Counted from the stretch's first letter, positions 24,582 to 32,931 are shown. The stretch is DNA of 36,075 nucleotides from Bacteriovoracaceae bacterium UBA6261 (GCA_002440825.1 DJVH01000071.1:1-36075), one strand, 5' to 3'. Made by a program: numbers and translations. The notes: generated from the sequence alone by a model not told the origin.

Positions 24582-24734
24582 ATGAGCAAAAGAACGTGGC
24601 AACCAAAAAAACTAAAAAGATTAAGAGTACATGGATTCCTTAAGAGAATGGCTTCTCCAGGTGGAAGAAATGTAATTAAAGCTAGAAGAGCTAAAGGTAG
24701 AGCAAAACTTACTGTATCTTCAAGCACTAAGTAA
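24582..24734 (+). CDS. rpmH: 50S ribosomal protein L34
   Basis: A 50-residue, very basic protein that reads SKRTWQPKKLKRLRVHGF, then LKRMASPGGRNVIKARRAKG and RAKL. This is the L34 pattern (KRTYQP...RVHGFR.RM.T..GR.VL..RR.KGR..L) with A and I at two positions. The ATG is preceded by AGAGG about 9 bases upstream. L34 next to rnpA and near dnaA is one of the most conserved bacterial arrangements. Confidence 0.96.
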   Translation: MSKRTWQPKKLKRLRVHGFLKRMASPGGRNVIKARRAKGRAKLTVSSSTK

Positions 24735-24740
24735 TAGCAT

Positions 24741-25127
24741 ATGGCCGAGAGTGGCTCTGGAAATTTTGATAAAAAGTTCCGTCTCCTCTCGGCTAGCGAT
24801 TTTTCTGAGCTTAAAGTCGACTCGCTTTCGTATAAAAAGCCCTCATTAATCATCTATTATAAAAAAAATCCATACAACCAGACTCGTATCGGTTTAAGCG
24901 TTACCAAGAAACTTGGGAAGGCTCACGATCGCAATCGTCTCAAGCGTCTTATCCGTGAATATTTTCGCAATTCCCCCTATAAATTTTTGGGTGCAGACAT
25001 TCTTTTTGTTGTTTCGTGGAATCGCTCTCTGGTAAATGAAAGCCAGGAAGTAAAAGAACAGACCTTATTAAAAAATCTGGAAGAATTTTTTGTCTATCTG
25101 GAAGGCCTTGTTCGCAAACATCAATGA
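24741..25127 (+). CDS. rnpA: Ribonuclease P protein component
   Basis: Protein subunit that helps RNase P RNA trim the 5' end of pre-tRNAs, 128 residues. The RNR motif reads AHDRNRLKRLIREYFR, preceded by TRIGLSVTKKLGKAH as usual. It starts 6 bases after the rpmH stop with no evident ribosome site, so it is likely translated by coupling. It overlaps yidD by four bases. Confidence 0.95.
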   Translation: MAESGSGNFDKKFRLLSASDFSELKVDSLSYKKPSLIIYYKKNPYNQTRIGLSVTKKLGKAHDRNRLKRLIREYFRNSPYKFLGADILFVVSWNRSLVNESQEVKEQTLLKNLEEFFVYLEGLVRKHQ

Positions 25128-25339
25128 AGACCATTTTCATTTTACTCATTCGTTTCTACCAATATTTCATTTCGCCTTTATTGGGCCCGAAGTGCCGTTA
25201 TTATCCTACGTGCTCGGAATATTCAAAAGAGTGCTTTCAAAAGTTTCCAATCCCTCGTGCAATATGGTATTCATCCGGACGTATATTAAGATGTCATCCA
25301 TTCTGCGAAGGCGGCCACGATCCCGTTCCTAAGCAGTAA
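25124..25339 (+). CDS. yidD: Membrane protein insertion efficiency factor YidD
   Basis: A 71-residue membrane-associated protein with an N-terminal amphipathic helix and the family's cysteine-rich core. The marks are YQYFISPLLGPKCRYYPTCSEYS and GRILRCHPFCEGGHDPVP. It assists YidC-dependent insertion. The ATG overlaps the rnpA stop (ATGA), and yidC starts 19 bases later. Confidence 0.95.
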   Translation: MKTIFILLIRFYQYFISPLLGPKCRYYPTCSEYSKECFQKFPIPRAIWYSSGRILRCHPFCEGGHDPVPKQ

Positions 25340-25358
25340 TTATTTTCGGAGTGCTTTC

Positions 25359-26846
25359 ATGTTTAATTCTGATCAAAGACGCGCTTTTCTTGCGGTTGTT
25401 CTCTCTGGTGTCGTTCTTTTTGGCTGGCAATATTATTTTGCTCCAAAAAATAACGAAAACACTCTCAAAACAACTGTAAAACAAGAGCAAGCTGTAAAAG
25501 CTGAAACAACAGCGCAAACGACACAAACTTCTGCACCTGCAGCTCTTGGAACTACAACTGCGACTCCAGAAGCAGCACCAGCTACTTTGACTTCATACAC
25601 TCTAAAAAACAAAGACTATGAAATTAAATTGAATAACGATCTTTCAGTTTCTGAAATGAAGAATCCTAATTCAGTTTTCAGCTTCAACTCACTAACTGAG
25701 TCAGCTCTTCCTCTTCGCATTCAGATTGTTCCAGAAAACGGTGCACCTACAGATGTCCTTTTCACTGTTAATCAAGTGGGAGAAAACAAAATCACAGGAA
25801 CAAATTCAACGCTTGGAGTGAATTTCACTGCCACTGTGCTTGAGAATGGAAAAGTGGATTTCAATTTGAAATCTGACCGTGCATATAAATACCGTTTTGT
25901 TTTCGATGCAAAAGCAAAGAAACTAGATAACGGTCAAGTTCGTCAATTTGCTGTTTATGGCACTGATGTAAAACACATCACTGTGGATTCAAACAAAGAC
26001 GGTGACGGAAACTTTAAATGGATGGGAGTAGATTTCAACTACCATTTATTTGCCGTGGTTTTTAAAGACAAACTAGCAGCAAAATATAAAACAGTTGAAT
26101 CGGGGCAAATGTATTTTGAATTGCCAAACGCTACTCAAGATTTAACTTTTGATTTCGTTTTCACAAAGAAAAATTACGATACTCTGATCGGCCTTGGTGA
26201 CAATCTTCACCTGGCCGTAGATTTTGGCTTCTTTGCTGTTCTTGCTGTGCCAATTCTTCGTGGGCTTCAGTTCATTTACAAGTACATTCCTAACTATGGT
26301 ATTGCGATTATTCTTCTTACGATTCTCATTCGTTTGATTACTTTTCCGCTTCAGTACAAGTCGTTTAAAAGCATGAAGAAAATGCAGCAAATTCAACCAG
26401 AGCTGCAAAAGATTAAAGACAAATACAAAGATGAACCACAAAGAATGCAAAAAGAGACCATGGAACTCTTCAAGAAAGCTGGTGCAAATCCACTTTCTGG
26501 ATGTCTTCCACTTCTTCTTCAAATGCCGTTTTTCTTTGCGATTTATCGCGTTCTTTACAGTGCCGTAGAGCTTGTTGGAGCACCGTTTGCTGGATGGATT
26601 CACGATCTTTCAATTCACGATCCATTTTATGTTCTTCCAGTGCTTATGGGGATTGCGATGCTTGCTCAGCAGAAGCTGACTCCGCAAACATCAGTGGATC
26701 CTACACAACAAAAAATTATGCTTCTAATGCCAGTGATTTTCGCTTTCATTATGAAGTCGCTTCCGGCTGGACTTGTTCTTTATATTTTTGTATCGACTGT
26801 TGTTGGTATCCTTCAACAGGCCCTTGTATACAAGATGGCCGACTAA
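25359..26846 (+). CDS. yidC: Membrane protein insertase YidC
   Basis: Inner-membrane insertase, 495 residues, Gram-negative type. An N-terminal helix (about 8-25, VVLSGVVLFGWQYYF) is followed by a Thr/Ala-rich linker (about 40-75) and the periplasmic P1 beta-sandwich (about 80-285). The conserved core of five helices begins near 300. Core marks are GIAIILLTILIRLITFPLQYKS with the hydrophilic-groove arginine, and GCLPLLLQMPFFFAIYRVL. F0 subunit c, also encoded in this window, is a classical YidC substrate. Confidence 0.96.
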   Translation: MFNSDQRRAFLAVVLSGVVLFGWQYYFAPKNNENTLKTTVKQEQAVKAETTAQTTQTSAPAALGTTTATPEAAPATLTSYTLKNKDYEIKLNNDLSVSEMKNPNSVFSFNSLTESALPLRIQIVPENGAPTDVLFTVNQVGENKITGTNSTLGVNFTATVLENGKVDFNLKSDRAYKYRFVFDAKAKKLDNGQVRQFAVYGTDVKHITVDSNKDGDGNFKWMGVDFNYHLFAVVFKDKLAAKYKTVESGQMYFELPNATQDLTFDFVFTKKNYDTLIGLGDNLHLAVDFGFFAVLAVPILRGLQFIYKYIPNYGIAIILLTILIRLITFPLQYKSFKSMKKMQQIQPELQKIKDKYKDEPQRMQKETMELFKKAGANPLSGCLPLLLQMPFFFAIYRVLYSAVELVGAPFAGWIHDLSIHDPFYVLPVLMGIAMLAQQKLTPQTSVDPTQQKIMLLMPVIFAFIMKSLPAGLVLYIFVSTVVGILQQALVYKMAD

Positions 26847-26856
26847 GAAATGACTT

Positions 26857-28413
26857 ATGAATTTTTATACTGATGAATCGCCGATCATTGCCTGCAGTAC
26901 TGGAACTTCTTCCAATACTGCAATCGCAGTGATCCGATTGTCAGGCTTCAAAGATCTCCTCGAGCTGCAGCCTTTTTTCTCTTTCAACCTTTCTAAAACA
27001 AAGAAAAGATATTCACACCTGACCAATTTTAAAAACGAAGAGCAGATCCTCGATAATGGTCTTTTGGTTTTCTTTCCTGAAGGGGAAAGTTACACCGGCG
27101 AAAATGTTCTTGAGCTTTCAGTTCATGGTAACCAGCTCAATGTCGATCGCTTGATGAAACTTTTTATTGAAGGGGCAGGTTTTAGAGCTGCTGGGGCAGG
27201 GGAGTTTACCTATCGCGCTTTAAAAAATAAAAAATTGAGCCTTTCACAGGTTGAAGGGCTCGATATGCTTCTCAATGCCAGCAGCAACCTGATGCTCTCG
27301 CAAGGTTTGGATATTCTTCAAGGAGAATTACACTCTCAGTATCTGGCCCTTTATGATGCTTTTTTAAAATTAAAGGCAGCTGTTGAGCTTTCCATCGATT
27401 TTTCAGAAGACGTCGGAGAGGAAGAATCTCAAAAATTATTCCAGGATTCTTTTGATCGTTTTTCAAAGCAGCTCGATTCCCTTCATTCTCGCACCCAGGG
27501 AAATATTTCTTCACTTCTTTCACCGGAAGTGGTCCTGGTAGGGCAGACCAATGCAGGAAAGAGTTCTTTGTTTAACCTTTTGGTGAAACAGAACCGTTCG
27601 ATTGTTTCCAATATCGCTGGGACCACTCGCGATTATATCTCAGAGGTCATCCATATTGATGGGACCAATTACAAATTGGTCGATACGGCCGGTCTTCGCG
27701 AATCTTCTGATGTCATCGAAAACATAGGAATCGACCGTGCTTTTGAAATTTTAAACCGGTCCTTTTTTAAAATTTTAGTCATCAACCCTTTTGAAACAAA
27801 TCCAGAATATTTGCAAAAATTGAGTGGAATTAATTTTGATCTTTTAATTATTTCTCACTCTGATAAAGCGAATTTTTCATTGGAGAATTCGAAATTAAAT
27901 TTAAAAAATATTGTTGCTAAAAATGTAGCGAGTGCAAGTTTTGAAACTGGTTCTATAGGACCAATTTCATCTCCATTTGCATCCGGTCCTATGGGGGCAC
28001 TTTCGGAATTTGGTCCTATGGGACCACTTGATGGTTCTATAGAACCAGGCGGTCCTATGGGGGCACTTTCAAAAAGTGGTTCTATAGAACCACTTAAAGC
28101 CTCTGCCCCTATAGAACCAATTTACGTAAAAGATGGTGGTCCTATAGAACCATTTGTAAACCACCAAATTAGTCAGAAATTCAAAAATTTTACGTCTAAC
28201 AACCCGATATTACTAGAGAGACACCGTCAGGTAATCAATAGTCTTTATTTAAAAAAGGAAGAATTTTCTAATAAAATCAAGCACGTAGATGATATCGCTA
28301 TTCTTTCTTCCGAGGTGAATATTTTTGCAAATTATCTCAGTGAACTCATTGGGATTGTCTCTCCAGATGATGTACTTAATTCAATCTTTTCGAATTTCTG
28401 TATTGGGAAATAG
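26857..28413 (+). CDS. mnmE: tRNA modification GTPase MnmE with a repeat insertion
   Basis: With MnmG it makes the 5-carboxymethylaminomethyl group on wobble uridine. It has 518 residues against 454 in E. coli. The G domain shows G1 GQTNAGKSS (K235), G2 GTTRD (255-259) and G3 DTAG (276-279). G4 is degenerate, SHSD (333-336) instead of NKxD, and G5 is SASFETG. From 365 to 432 an insertion of eight GPMGP/GSIEP-like pentapeptides follows. The C-terminal FCIGK, whose cysteine is catalytic in homologues, is intact. The extra length equals the insertion, so the enzyme is probably functional. Confidence 0.94.
   Translation: MNFYTDESPIIACSTGTSSNTAIAVIRLSGFKDLLELQPFFSFNLSKTKKRYSHLTNFKNEEQILDNGLLVFFPEGESYTGENVLELSVHGNQLNVDRLMKLFIEGAGFRAAGAGEFTYRALKNKKLSLSQVEGLDMLLNASSNLMLSQGLDILQGELHSQYLALYDAFLKLKAAVELSIDFSEDVGEEESQKLFQDSFDRFSKQLDSLHSRTQGNISSLLSPEVVLVGQTNAGKSSLFNLLVKQNRSIVSNIAGTTRDYISEVIHIDGTNYKLVDTAGLRESSDVIENIGIDRAFEILNRSFFKILVINPFETNPEYLQKLSGINFDLLIISHSDKANFSLENSKLNLKNIVAKNVASASFETGSIGPISSPFASGPMGALSEFGPMGPLDGSIEPGGPMGALSKSGSIEPLKASAPIEPIYVKDGGPIEPFVNHQISQKFKNFTSNNPILLERHRQVINSLYLKKEEFSNKIKHVDDIAILSSEVNIFANYLSELIGIVSPDDVLNSIFSNFCIGK
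27949..28151 (+). repeat. Array of eight short palindromes inside mnmE
   Basis: Eight 14-base units of consensus GGTYCTATRGRACC start at 27949, 27985, 28012, 28033, 28051, 28078, 28105 and 28138. Spacings of 36, 27, 21, 18, 27, 27 and 33 bases are all multiples of three, so the frame is kept. Units at 28033 and 28078 are perfect palindromes (GGTTCTATAGAACC); the latter extends to an 11-bp inverted repeat with AAGT and ACTT arms. Each unit encodes a pentapeptide such as GPMGP, GSIEP or GPIEP. Confidence 0.9.
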
Positions 28414-28428
28414 CAATTTTTGAAAATT

Positions 28429-28434
28429 TATAAT
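28429..28434 (+). promoter_or_regulatory. mnmG: Possible -10 box for mnmG
   Basis: A perfect TATAAT lies 39 bases before mnmG; the nearest -35-like hexamer (TTGGGA, 28403) is 20 bases away, which is long. If used, the parS-like site at 28449 would sit in the transcript leader. Confidence 0.3.
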
Positions 28435-28447
28435 ACTTTTCCAAAAA

Positions 28448-28463
28448 AGTTCCACGTAGAACA
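28448..28463. promoter_or_regulatory. parS-like centromere site 1
   Basis: AGTTCCACGTAGAACA differs at two positions from the common parS form TGTTCCACGTGGAACA. Its 14-base core is the exact reverse complement of the core at 30908-30921. It lies just before mnmG, 2.5 kb from parA. ParB, encoded nearby, is expected to bind here. Confidence 0.82.
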
Positions 28464-28472
28464 AAAAACAAT

Positions 28473-30326
28473 ATGAAAAAAAACTTCGACATAATTATCA
28501 TTGGCGGCGGTCACGCTGGATCGGAAGCCGCATGGATTTCATCCCAGTTCGGATTGAATGTGGGCTTAGTTTCTTCACCCAATGCTGGACTAGTTTCAGC
28601 TCCTTGTAACCCAGCCATCGGCGGAGTAGGAAAAGGTCAAGTCGTTAGAGAGATTGATGCTCTCGGTGGACTCATGGGAATCGTTGCTGACAAAGCCGGA
28701 ATCCAGTATCGCACCTTGAATGAGTCAAAGGGTTTTGCCGTTCAATCAACTAGAGTCCAAGTCGACAAAGAACTTTACACCAAGACAGCTGAAGAGCTTT
28801 TGTCTGCTGTTCCTAATTTAACCATTGTTCGAGAGATGGTTCGCTCTGTTGATAAAACCGAAAATGGTTTTCAGGTCGTAACCGAGATTGGTTCGATCCT
28901 AGAGGCAAAGAAAATTGTCGTCACGACAGGTACATTTTTAAATGGAAAACTTCACACAGGTGAAGAGCAAAGAGCGGGTGGAAGAGTAGAGTGCAAAGAG
29001 TCCGTTGGTCTCAATCAGCTCTTTAAGGAAATCCAAACTCTGCCAAATAGATTTAAAACCGGAACTCCTCCGAGATTGGACCGAAAAACAATCGACTTTT
29101 CTCAATTAGAGCCACAGGAAAGTGATTCGACGACTAGAAACTTTCATTCGATGAATTCACCGTTTTCTAGAGCTGCAAAACAGGTTTCTTGCTACCTGAC
29201 TAAGACAAATTCGCAAACTTTGGGCATTATTCGCGCCAACAAAGAGCGCTCACCGATATTTAACGGACAAATTAAGGGAATTGGGCCTAGGTATTGTCCT
29301 TCAATTGAAGATAAGGCTTTTCGTTACACCGAAAAAGATGTCCATCACGTCTTTATCGAGCCCGAAGGATTGGATATTGATTCAATTTATCCTAACGGAG
29401 TTTCTACTTCACTCCCAAAAGATGTCCAGGAATCATTCATTCGCACTATCAAAGGACTGGAAAATGCCAAAATTCTAGTTCACGGTTACGCCGTTGAGTA
29501 CGATGTTGTCGATACCTCCCAGCTAAATAGAGCGATGGAGTATTCATCTATTCCCGGATTATACTTCGCGGGACAAGTTTGCGGGACTTCTGGTTACGAA
29601 GAGGCTGCAGGACAAGGAATTATTGCAGGAATTAACGCTTCATTAGCAGTTTTAGGCAGAGAACCTCTCATTTTGGACAGAAACAACTCTTATATTGGGG
29701 TCATGATTGAAGATTTGGTCACAAATAAGCGCGATGAACCTTATAGGCTTTTTACGGCCAGATCGGAAAACCGACTTTACGTACGCGAAGATAACACTAT
29801 TTCTCGTATGAGAAAGTACAGAAGAGCGCTTGAACTCCAGTCTGAACTGGATGAATACCAGGAAACTTTCTTAGAGCAAGTTGAATTACTGGAAAACCTT
29901 GTGGCGAACACTATGTATTACGCTACAAAGGAAAACCGCGAGTATTTTGCAGAAAAGAACTACGGACCGATTGAAAACAACATCAGTTTCAAAGAGCTTT
30001 TAAAAAGACCGGACAATAATCCGATTTCGGTTTTGGAAGTAGAGACTAAGAGACTTGGAGTTCTCTTTGATCTGGATGTAATTAGAACAGTGGCGATTTC
30101 TACTAAGTACGAAGGGTATATCGATAGAGCGGTAGTGGAAACGGAAAGAATCAATCGACTTGGCAGAAAAAGAATCAATTGGGAATCTTTGGCCGATTCA
30201 AGAAATATCTCTTATGAGTGCAAACTCAGAATCAAACAAATCAGACCGGAGACATTCGGTCAGCTGCAAAGAATTGAGGGAATCAGACCCGCAACTCTAG
30301 CATACGTCGCAGGAAACTTAGTCTAA
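28473..30326 (+). CDS. mnmG: tRNA uridine 5-carboxymethylaminomethyl modification enzyme MnmG
   Basis: FAD-dependent partner of MnmE, 617 residues (E. coli 629). The FAD site is GGGHAGSEAA (11-20). The catalytic cysteines are C45 in APCNPAIGGVGKGQ and the one in RYCPSIEDKAFRY. Further marks are TGTFLNGKLHTGE and AGQVCGTSGYEEAAGQG, then the C-terminal IEGIRPATLAYV. No ribosome site is visible ahead of the ATG at 28473; a parS-like site stands 10 bases upstream. It overlaps rsmG by one base. Confidence 0.96.
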   Translation: MKKNFDIIIIGGGHAGSEAAWISSQFGLNVGLVSSPNAGLVSAPCNPAIGGVGKGQVVREIDALGGLMGIVADKAGIQYRTLNESKGFAVQSTRVQVDKELYTKTAEELLSAVPNLTIVREMVRSVDKTENGFQVVTEIGSILEAKKIVVTTGTFLNGKLHTGEEQRAGGRVECKESVGLNQLFKEIQTLPNRFKTGTPPRLDRKTIDFSQLEPQESDSTTRNFHSMNSPFSRAAKQVSCYLTKTNSQTLGIIRANKERSPIFNGQIKGIGPRYCPSIEDKAFRYTEKDVHHVFIEPEGLDIDSIYPNGVSTSLPKDVQESFIRTIKGLENAKILVHGYAVEYDVVDTSQLNRAMEYSSIPGLYFAGQVCGTSGYEEAAGQGIIAGINASLAVLGREPLILDRNNSYIGVMIEDLVTNKRDEPYRLFTARSENRLYVREDNTISRMRKYRRALELQSELDEYQETFLEQVELLENLVANTMYYATKENREYFAEKNYGPIENNISFKELLKRPDNNPISVLEVETKRLGVLFDLDVIRTVAISTKYEGYIDRAVVETERINRLGRKRINWESLADSRNISYECKLRIKQIRPETFGQLQRIEGIRPATLAYVAGNLV

Positions 30327-30964
30327 TGAAAGAATTCAGTAAAAAGTACCTTGATCTTCTCACTGGGGAGTTTGCGGGAATAAATCTCACACGAATCACT
30401 GACCCTGAAGAGTTTTATCAAAAGCAGATCGTCGATTCAGTGCTACCAGAAACAGAGAGTAATGTTTTTAAAAATGCCCTGGAAAAAACCAAGCTTCTCG
30501 TTGATGTTGGATTCGGCGGCGGATTTCCCATCTTGCCCTTGGCCTTTAACAATCCTGATAAAAAATTCTTGGGCTTTGAAGCACGTGCAAAAAAAGCGCA
30601 GGTGGTTCAAAAGATCGCAGGCTATCTTGGACTCACAAACGTTAAGCTGAAACATCAAAGATTAGAGACGGTGGACTTTGATCTGGATACGGTTATCACC
30701 TTTAAAGGTGTAGGGAAAGTTATCGATTACCTTCCCTTGATTCGAACAAGCAAAACGGTCTACGTGTTTTTTTATAAAGGACCAAATTTTTACGAGCTAG
30801 AAGATATTGAGGAAATGCTTGAAAAAGACTGGGAATTAATTGAGGAGAAATCCTTTGAAGTGCCTGGAACAGAAGGGCGCCTGCTCCTAGGCTTCAAAAA
30901 TAGAAAAGTTCTACGTGGAACAATTCAAACGGAAAAAATTATTAAATTTTCTGAGTTACTTTGA
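30326..30964 (+). CDS. rsmG: 16S rRNA (guanine-N7) methyltransferase RsmG
   Basis: Methylates G527 of 16S rRNA in E. coli. It has 212 residues with the S-adenosylmethionine loop DVGFGGGFPILPLA (60-73), which in most homologues reads DIGSGAGFPGIPLA. FLGFEARAKKAQVVQKI follows as motif II. N-terminal NLTRITDPEEFYQKQIVDSV is typical. The later SRAV-like motif is replaced by FKGVGKV, so the protein is divergent, but position after mnmG makes the call firm. A parS-like site lies in its last codons. Confidence 0.88.
   Translation: MKEFSKKYLDLLTGEFAGINLTRITDPEEFYQKQIVDSVLPETESNVFKNALEKTKLLVDVGFGGGFPILPLAFNNPDKKFLGFEARAKKAQVVQKIAGYLGLTNVKLKHQRLETVDFDLDTVITFKGVGKVIDYLPLIRTSKTVYVFFYKGPNFYELEDIEEMLEKDWELIEEKSFEVPGTEGRLLLGFKNRKVLRGTIQTEKIIKFSELL
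30907..30922. promoter_or_regulatory. parS-like centromere site 2
   Basis: AGTTCTACGTGGAACA lies inside the rsmG coding end, 95 bases ahead of parA. The core GTTCTACGTGGAAC equals the reverse complement of the site at 28449-28462. Two identical cores in 2.5 kb beside parAB strongly suggest the genome's parS. Confidence 0.85.
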
Positions 30965-31016
30965 TAGAAAAAATCTGTATAAAATAGGTATCACATACAC
31001 ACGAGAGGAATTCTAA

Positions 31017-31904
31017 ATGGCTAAAATTATAGCGATGATGAACCAAAAAGGTGGAGTAGGAAAAACCACTTCTTCAGTAAATCTTGCAGCGTGTCTAGCG
31101 GTAGCTGAGAAAAGAACTCTACTAATCGACCTTGACCCACAGGGTAACGGCAGTATTTCTATTGGCCTGGCTAAAGATACATTTGCTCAAAAAAATATTT
31201 ACCATGCTTTGATTGGTCAGATTCCCATCAAAGAAGCAATTTATCACTCAGAACTTCCATGTTTTGATATCTGCCCTTCTGATAACAATCTTGCCGGCGC
31301 TGAAATTGAACTCGTAAGCTTAATTGCTCGCGAATCAAAATTGAAAAACGCTTTCAGAACAATCGAAAAGGATTACGACTATATCATTATCGACTGTCCT
31401 CCATCATTGGGACTTTTGACTGTTAACGCTCTTAATGCTGCTCACTCATACATCATTCCAATGCAGACTGAATATCTTGCAATGGAAGGTCTTGCGCAGC
31501 TATTGAACACAGTAAAAATTATTCGCGCATCTCTTAATCCGGATCTTGAACTTGATGGAATTCTTCTAACGATGTTTGATTCTCGTTCAGGTCTACACAA
31601 GCAAGTTGCCAATGAAATTAAAACTCATTTTGGCGACGTTGTTTTCAACACAATTATTCCAAGAAACGTAAAGCTTGCTGAGTGTCCTTCATTTGGAAAA
31701 CCAGTTATTCTTTACGATATTGAATCAAAAGGCAGTGAAGCCTATTTAGCATTGGCCAAGGAACTTATTCTTAAAGAACGTTTTAAGAATAGTGGGTCAT
31801 CAAAACAAGAGGAAACTCCAGCTGCAACTGAAGAAGATGAAATCATGAACATGATTCCTTCGCTGGAAAATATTAATTTTGATGAAATGACTGTTGAACA
31901 GTAA
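31017..31904 (+). CDS. parA: Chromosome partitioning ATPase ParA (Soj)
   Basis: Deviant Walker-type ATPase that moves ParB-bound origins, 295 residues. The P-loop is KGGVGKTT (11-18); LIDLDPQGN and IIDCPPSLGLLTVNAL follow. The last 35-40 residues are an acidic, probably flexible tail (SSKQEETPAATEEDE) not present in short chromosomal ParAs. GAGAGG lies 7-8 bases before the ATG. A weak TATAAA at 30978 may be its own -10 box. It is followed by parB 17 bases later. Confidence 0.95.
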   Translation: MAKIIAMMNQKGGVGKTTSSVNLAACLAVAEKRTLLIDLDPQGNGSISIGLAKDTFAQKNIYHALIGQIPIKEAIYHSELPCFDICPSDNNLAGAEIELVSLIARESKLKNAFRTIEKDYDYIIIDCPPSLGLLTVNALNAAHSYIIPMQTEYLAMEGLAQLLNTVKIIRASLNPDLELDGILLTMFDSRSGLHKQVANEIKTHFGDVVFNTIIPRNVKLAECPSFGKPVILYDIESKGSEAYLALAKELILKERFKNSGSSKQEETPAATEEDEIMNMIPSLENINFDEMTVEQ

Positions 31905-31921
31905 TTCCCCTCGGAGAATTT

Positions 31922-32860
31922 ATGGCTAAGAAACTCGCTTTAGGAAAAGGTATCGCTTCACTGTTGCAGGAATCAACCCCGCAATCAGTGGTAGCTCAAA
32001 CATACAATCAACAATTCAACAATACAGCTCAGCCTGAAGTTGCAATGGAAAGAGAAGTTGAGGTGAGAGTAGAGAACACTCCACTACTAGTTGATGTTTC
32101 TGCAATCAAAACAAATCCTAATCAACCAAGAAAAATTTTTAAAGAAAAAGATCTTGAAGAACTCTCTGAATCGATTAAAGAAAATGGAATTATCCAACCG
32201 CTAATCGTTGCAGAACTAGACAATGGCCAGTTTGAACTTGTCGCTGGTGAAAGACGTTTAAGAGCAGCGAAGAAAGCTGGTCTTGAACAAGTTCCAGTTG
32301 TAGTGAAGAGAGCAACTGATCGCGAAAAGATGATCATGTCGATTATCGAAAACGTTCAACGTTCAGATTTAAACTGCGTGGAAGAAGCTCTTGCTTATTA
32401 TCAGTTAATGAATGAGTACAAACTCACTCAGGAAGATGTCGCAAAGAAGCTTGGAAAAGAACGTTCTACAGTTGCCAACTTTCTCAGAATACTTAACCTT
32501 CCTCGTCCGGTAATTGATCTTCTTCAGAAAGAAATGCTTTCATTCGGCCACGCTAAAATTTTAGCCGCTGTTAAAGAGCGTGAGGATGCCATTAGACTCG
32601 CAAATGCAGCTGTAGCTAATAGTTGGTCTGTCCGCGAGCTTGAAAACGCTTTAAAGGCCAAAAAACCGCTTAAAGAGAAAGCTCCCAAATCAAATCCATT
32701 TTTTGATGAGAAGCTTGATCAATTCAGAAAGACTCTTGAGCAAAAAACGGGTTACCACTTTGGAATCACTTCTGGTAAAAATGGTTCAGGATCTATCGTT
32801 TTAAAATTCAGCAATGAGGCAGAATTTAACGATATTTATGAATTCCTGCTATCAAAGTAG
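31922..32860 (+). CDS. parB: Chromosome partitioning protein ParB (Spo0J)
   Basis: CTP-dependent clamp that loads at parS, 312 residues. The N-terminal LGKGIASLL is the ParA-contact motif. The CTP-binding domain has NPNQPRKIF and GERRLRAAKKAG (109-120). The helix-turn-helix parS reader is LTQEDVAKKLGKERSTVANFLRILNLP, followed by LSFGHAKILA and a C-terminal dimer domain. GGAG stands 6-7 bases ahead of the ATG. Two candidate parS sites lie 1.0 and 3.5 kb upstream. Confidence 0.96.
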   Translation: MAKKLALGKGIASLLQESTPQSVVAQTYNQQFNNTAQPEVAMEREVEVRVENTPLLVDVSAIKTNPNQPRKIFKEKDLEELSESIKENGIIQPLIVAELDNGQFELVAGERRLRAAKKAGLEQVPVVVKRATDREKMIMSIIENVQRSDLNCVEEALAYYQLMNEYKLTQEDVAKKLGKERSTVANFLRILNLPRPVIDLLQKEMLSFGHAKILAAVKEREDAIRLANAAVANSWSVRELENALKAKKPLKEKAPKSNPFFDEKLDQFRKTLEQKTGYHFGITSGKNGSGSIVLKFSNEAEFNDIYEFLLSK

Positions 32861-32886
32861 AATTTAACTAACACAGATTTTTTAAT

Positions 32887-32912
32887 CGAAGTGGTCCTAT
32901 GGGACCACTTCG
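32887..32912 (+). repeat. Palindromic element between parB and bactofilin
   Basis: CGAAGTGGTCC and GGACCACTTCG form an 11-bp perfect stem around TATG. The central 14 bases, GGTCCTATGGGACC (32893-32906), are identical to the mnmE unit at 28012. A short T-rich tract (TGTTTTAG) follows, so it may also end parB transcription. Confidence 0.85.
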
Positions 32913-32931
32913 TGTTTTAGGGAAGAAGCTC

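Noticed and set aside
24539..24853. Minus-strand open frame over rpmH
   Set aside because: It is antisense to L34, which is unmistakable on the plus strand; no ribosome site or family pattern.
26142..26603. 153-residue minus-strand frame in yidC
   Set aside because: It is antisense to the conserved YidC core; Lys/Asn-rich shadow without a start signal.
27949..28151. CRISPR-like array in mnmE
   Set aside because: Units are only 14 bases, spacers are 4-22 bases and unequal, and the whole lies in an intact coding frame.
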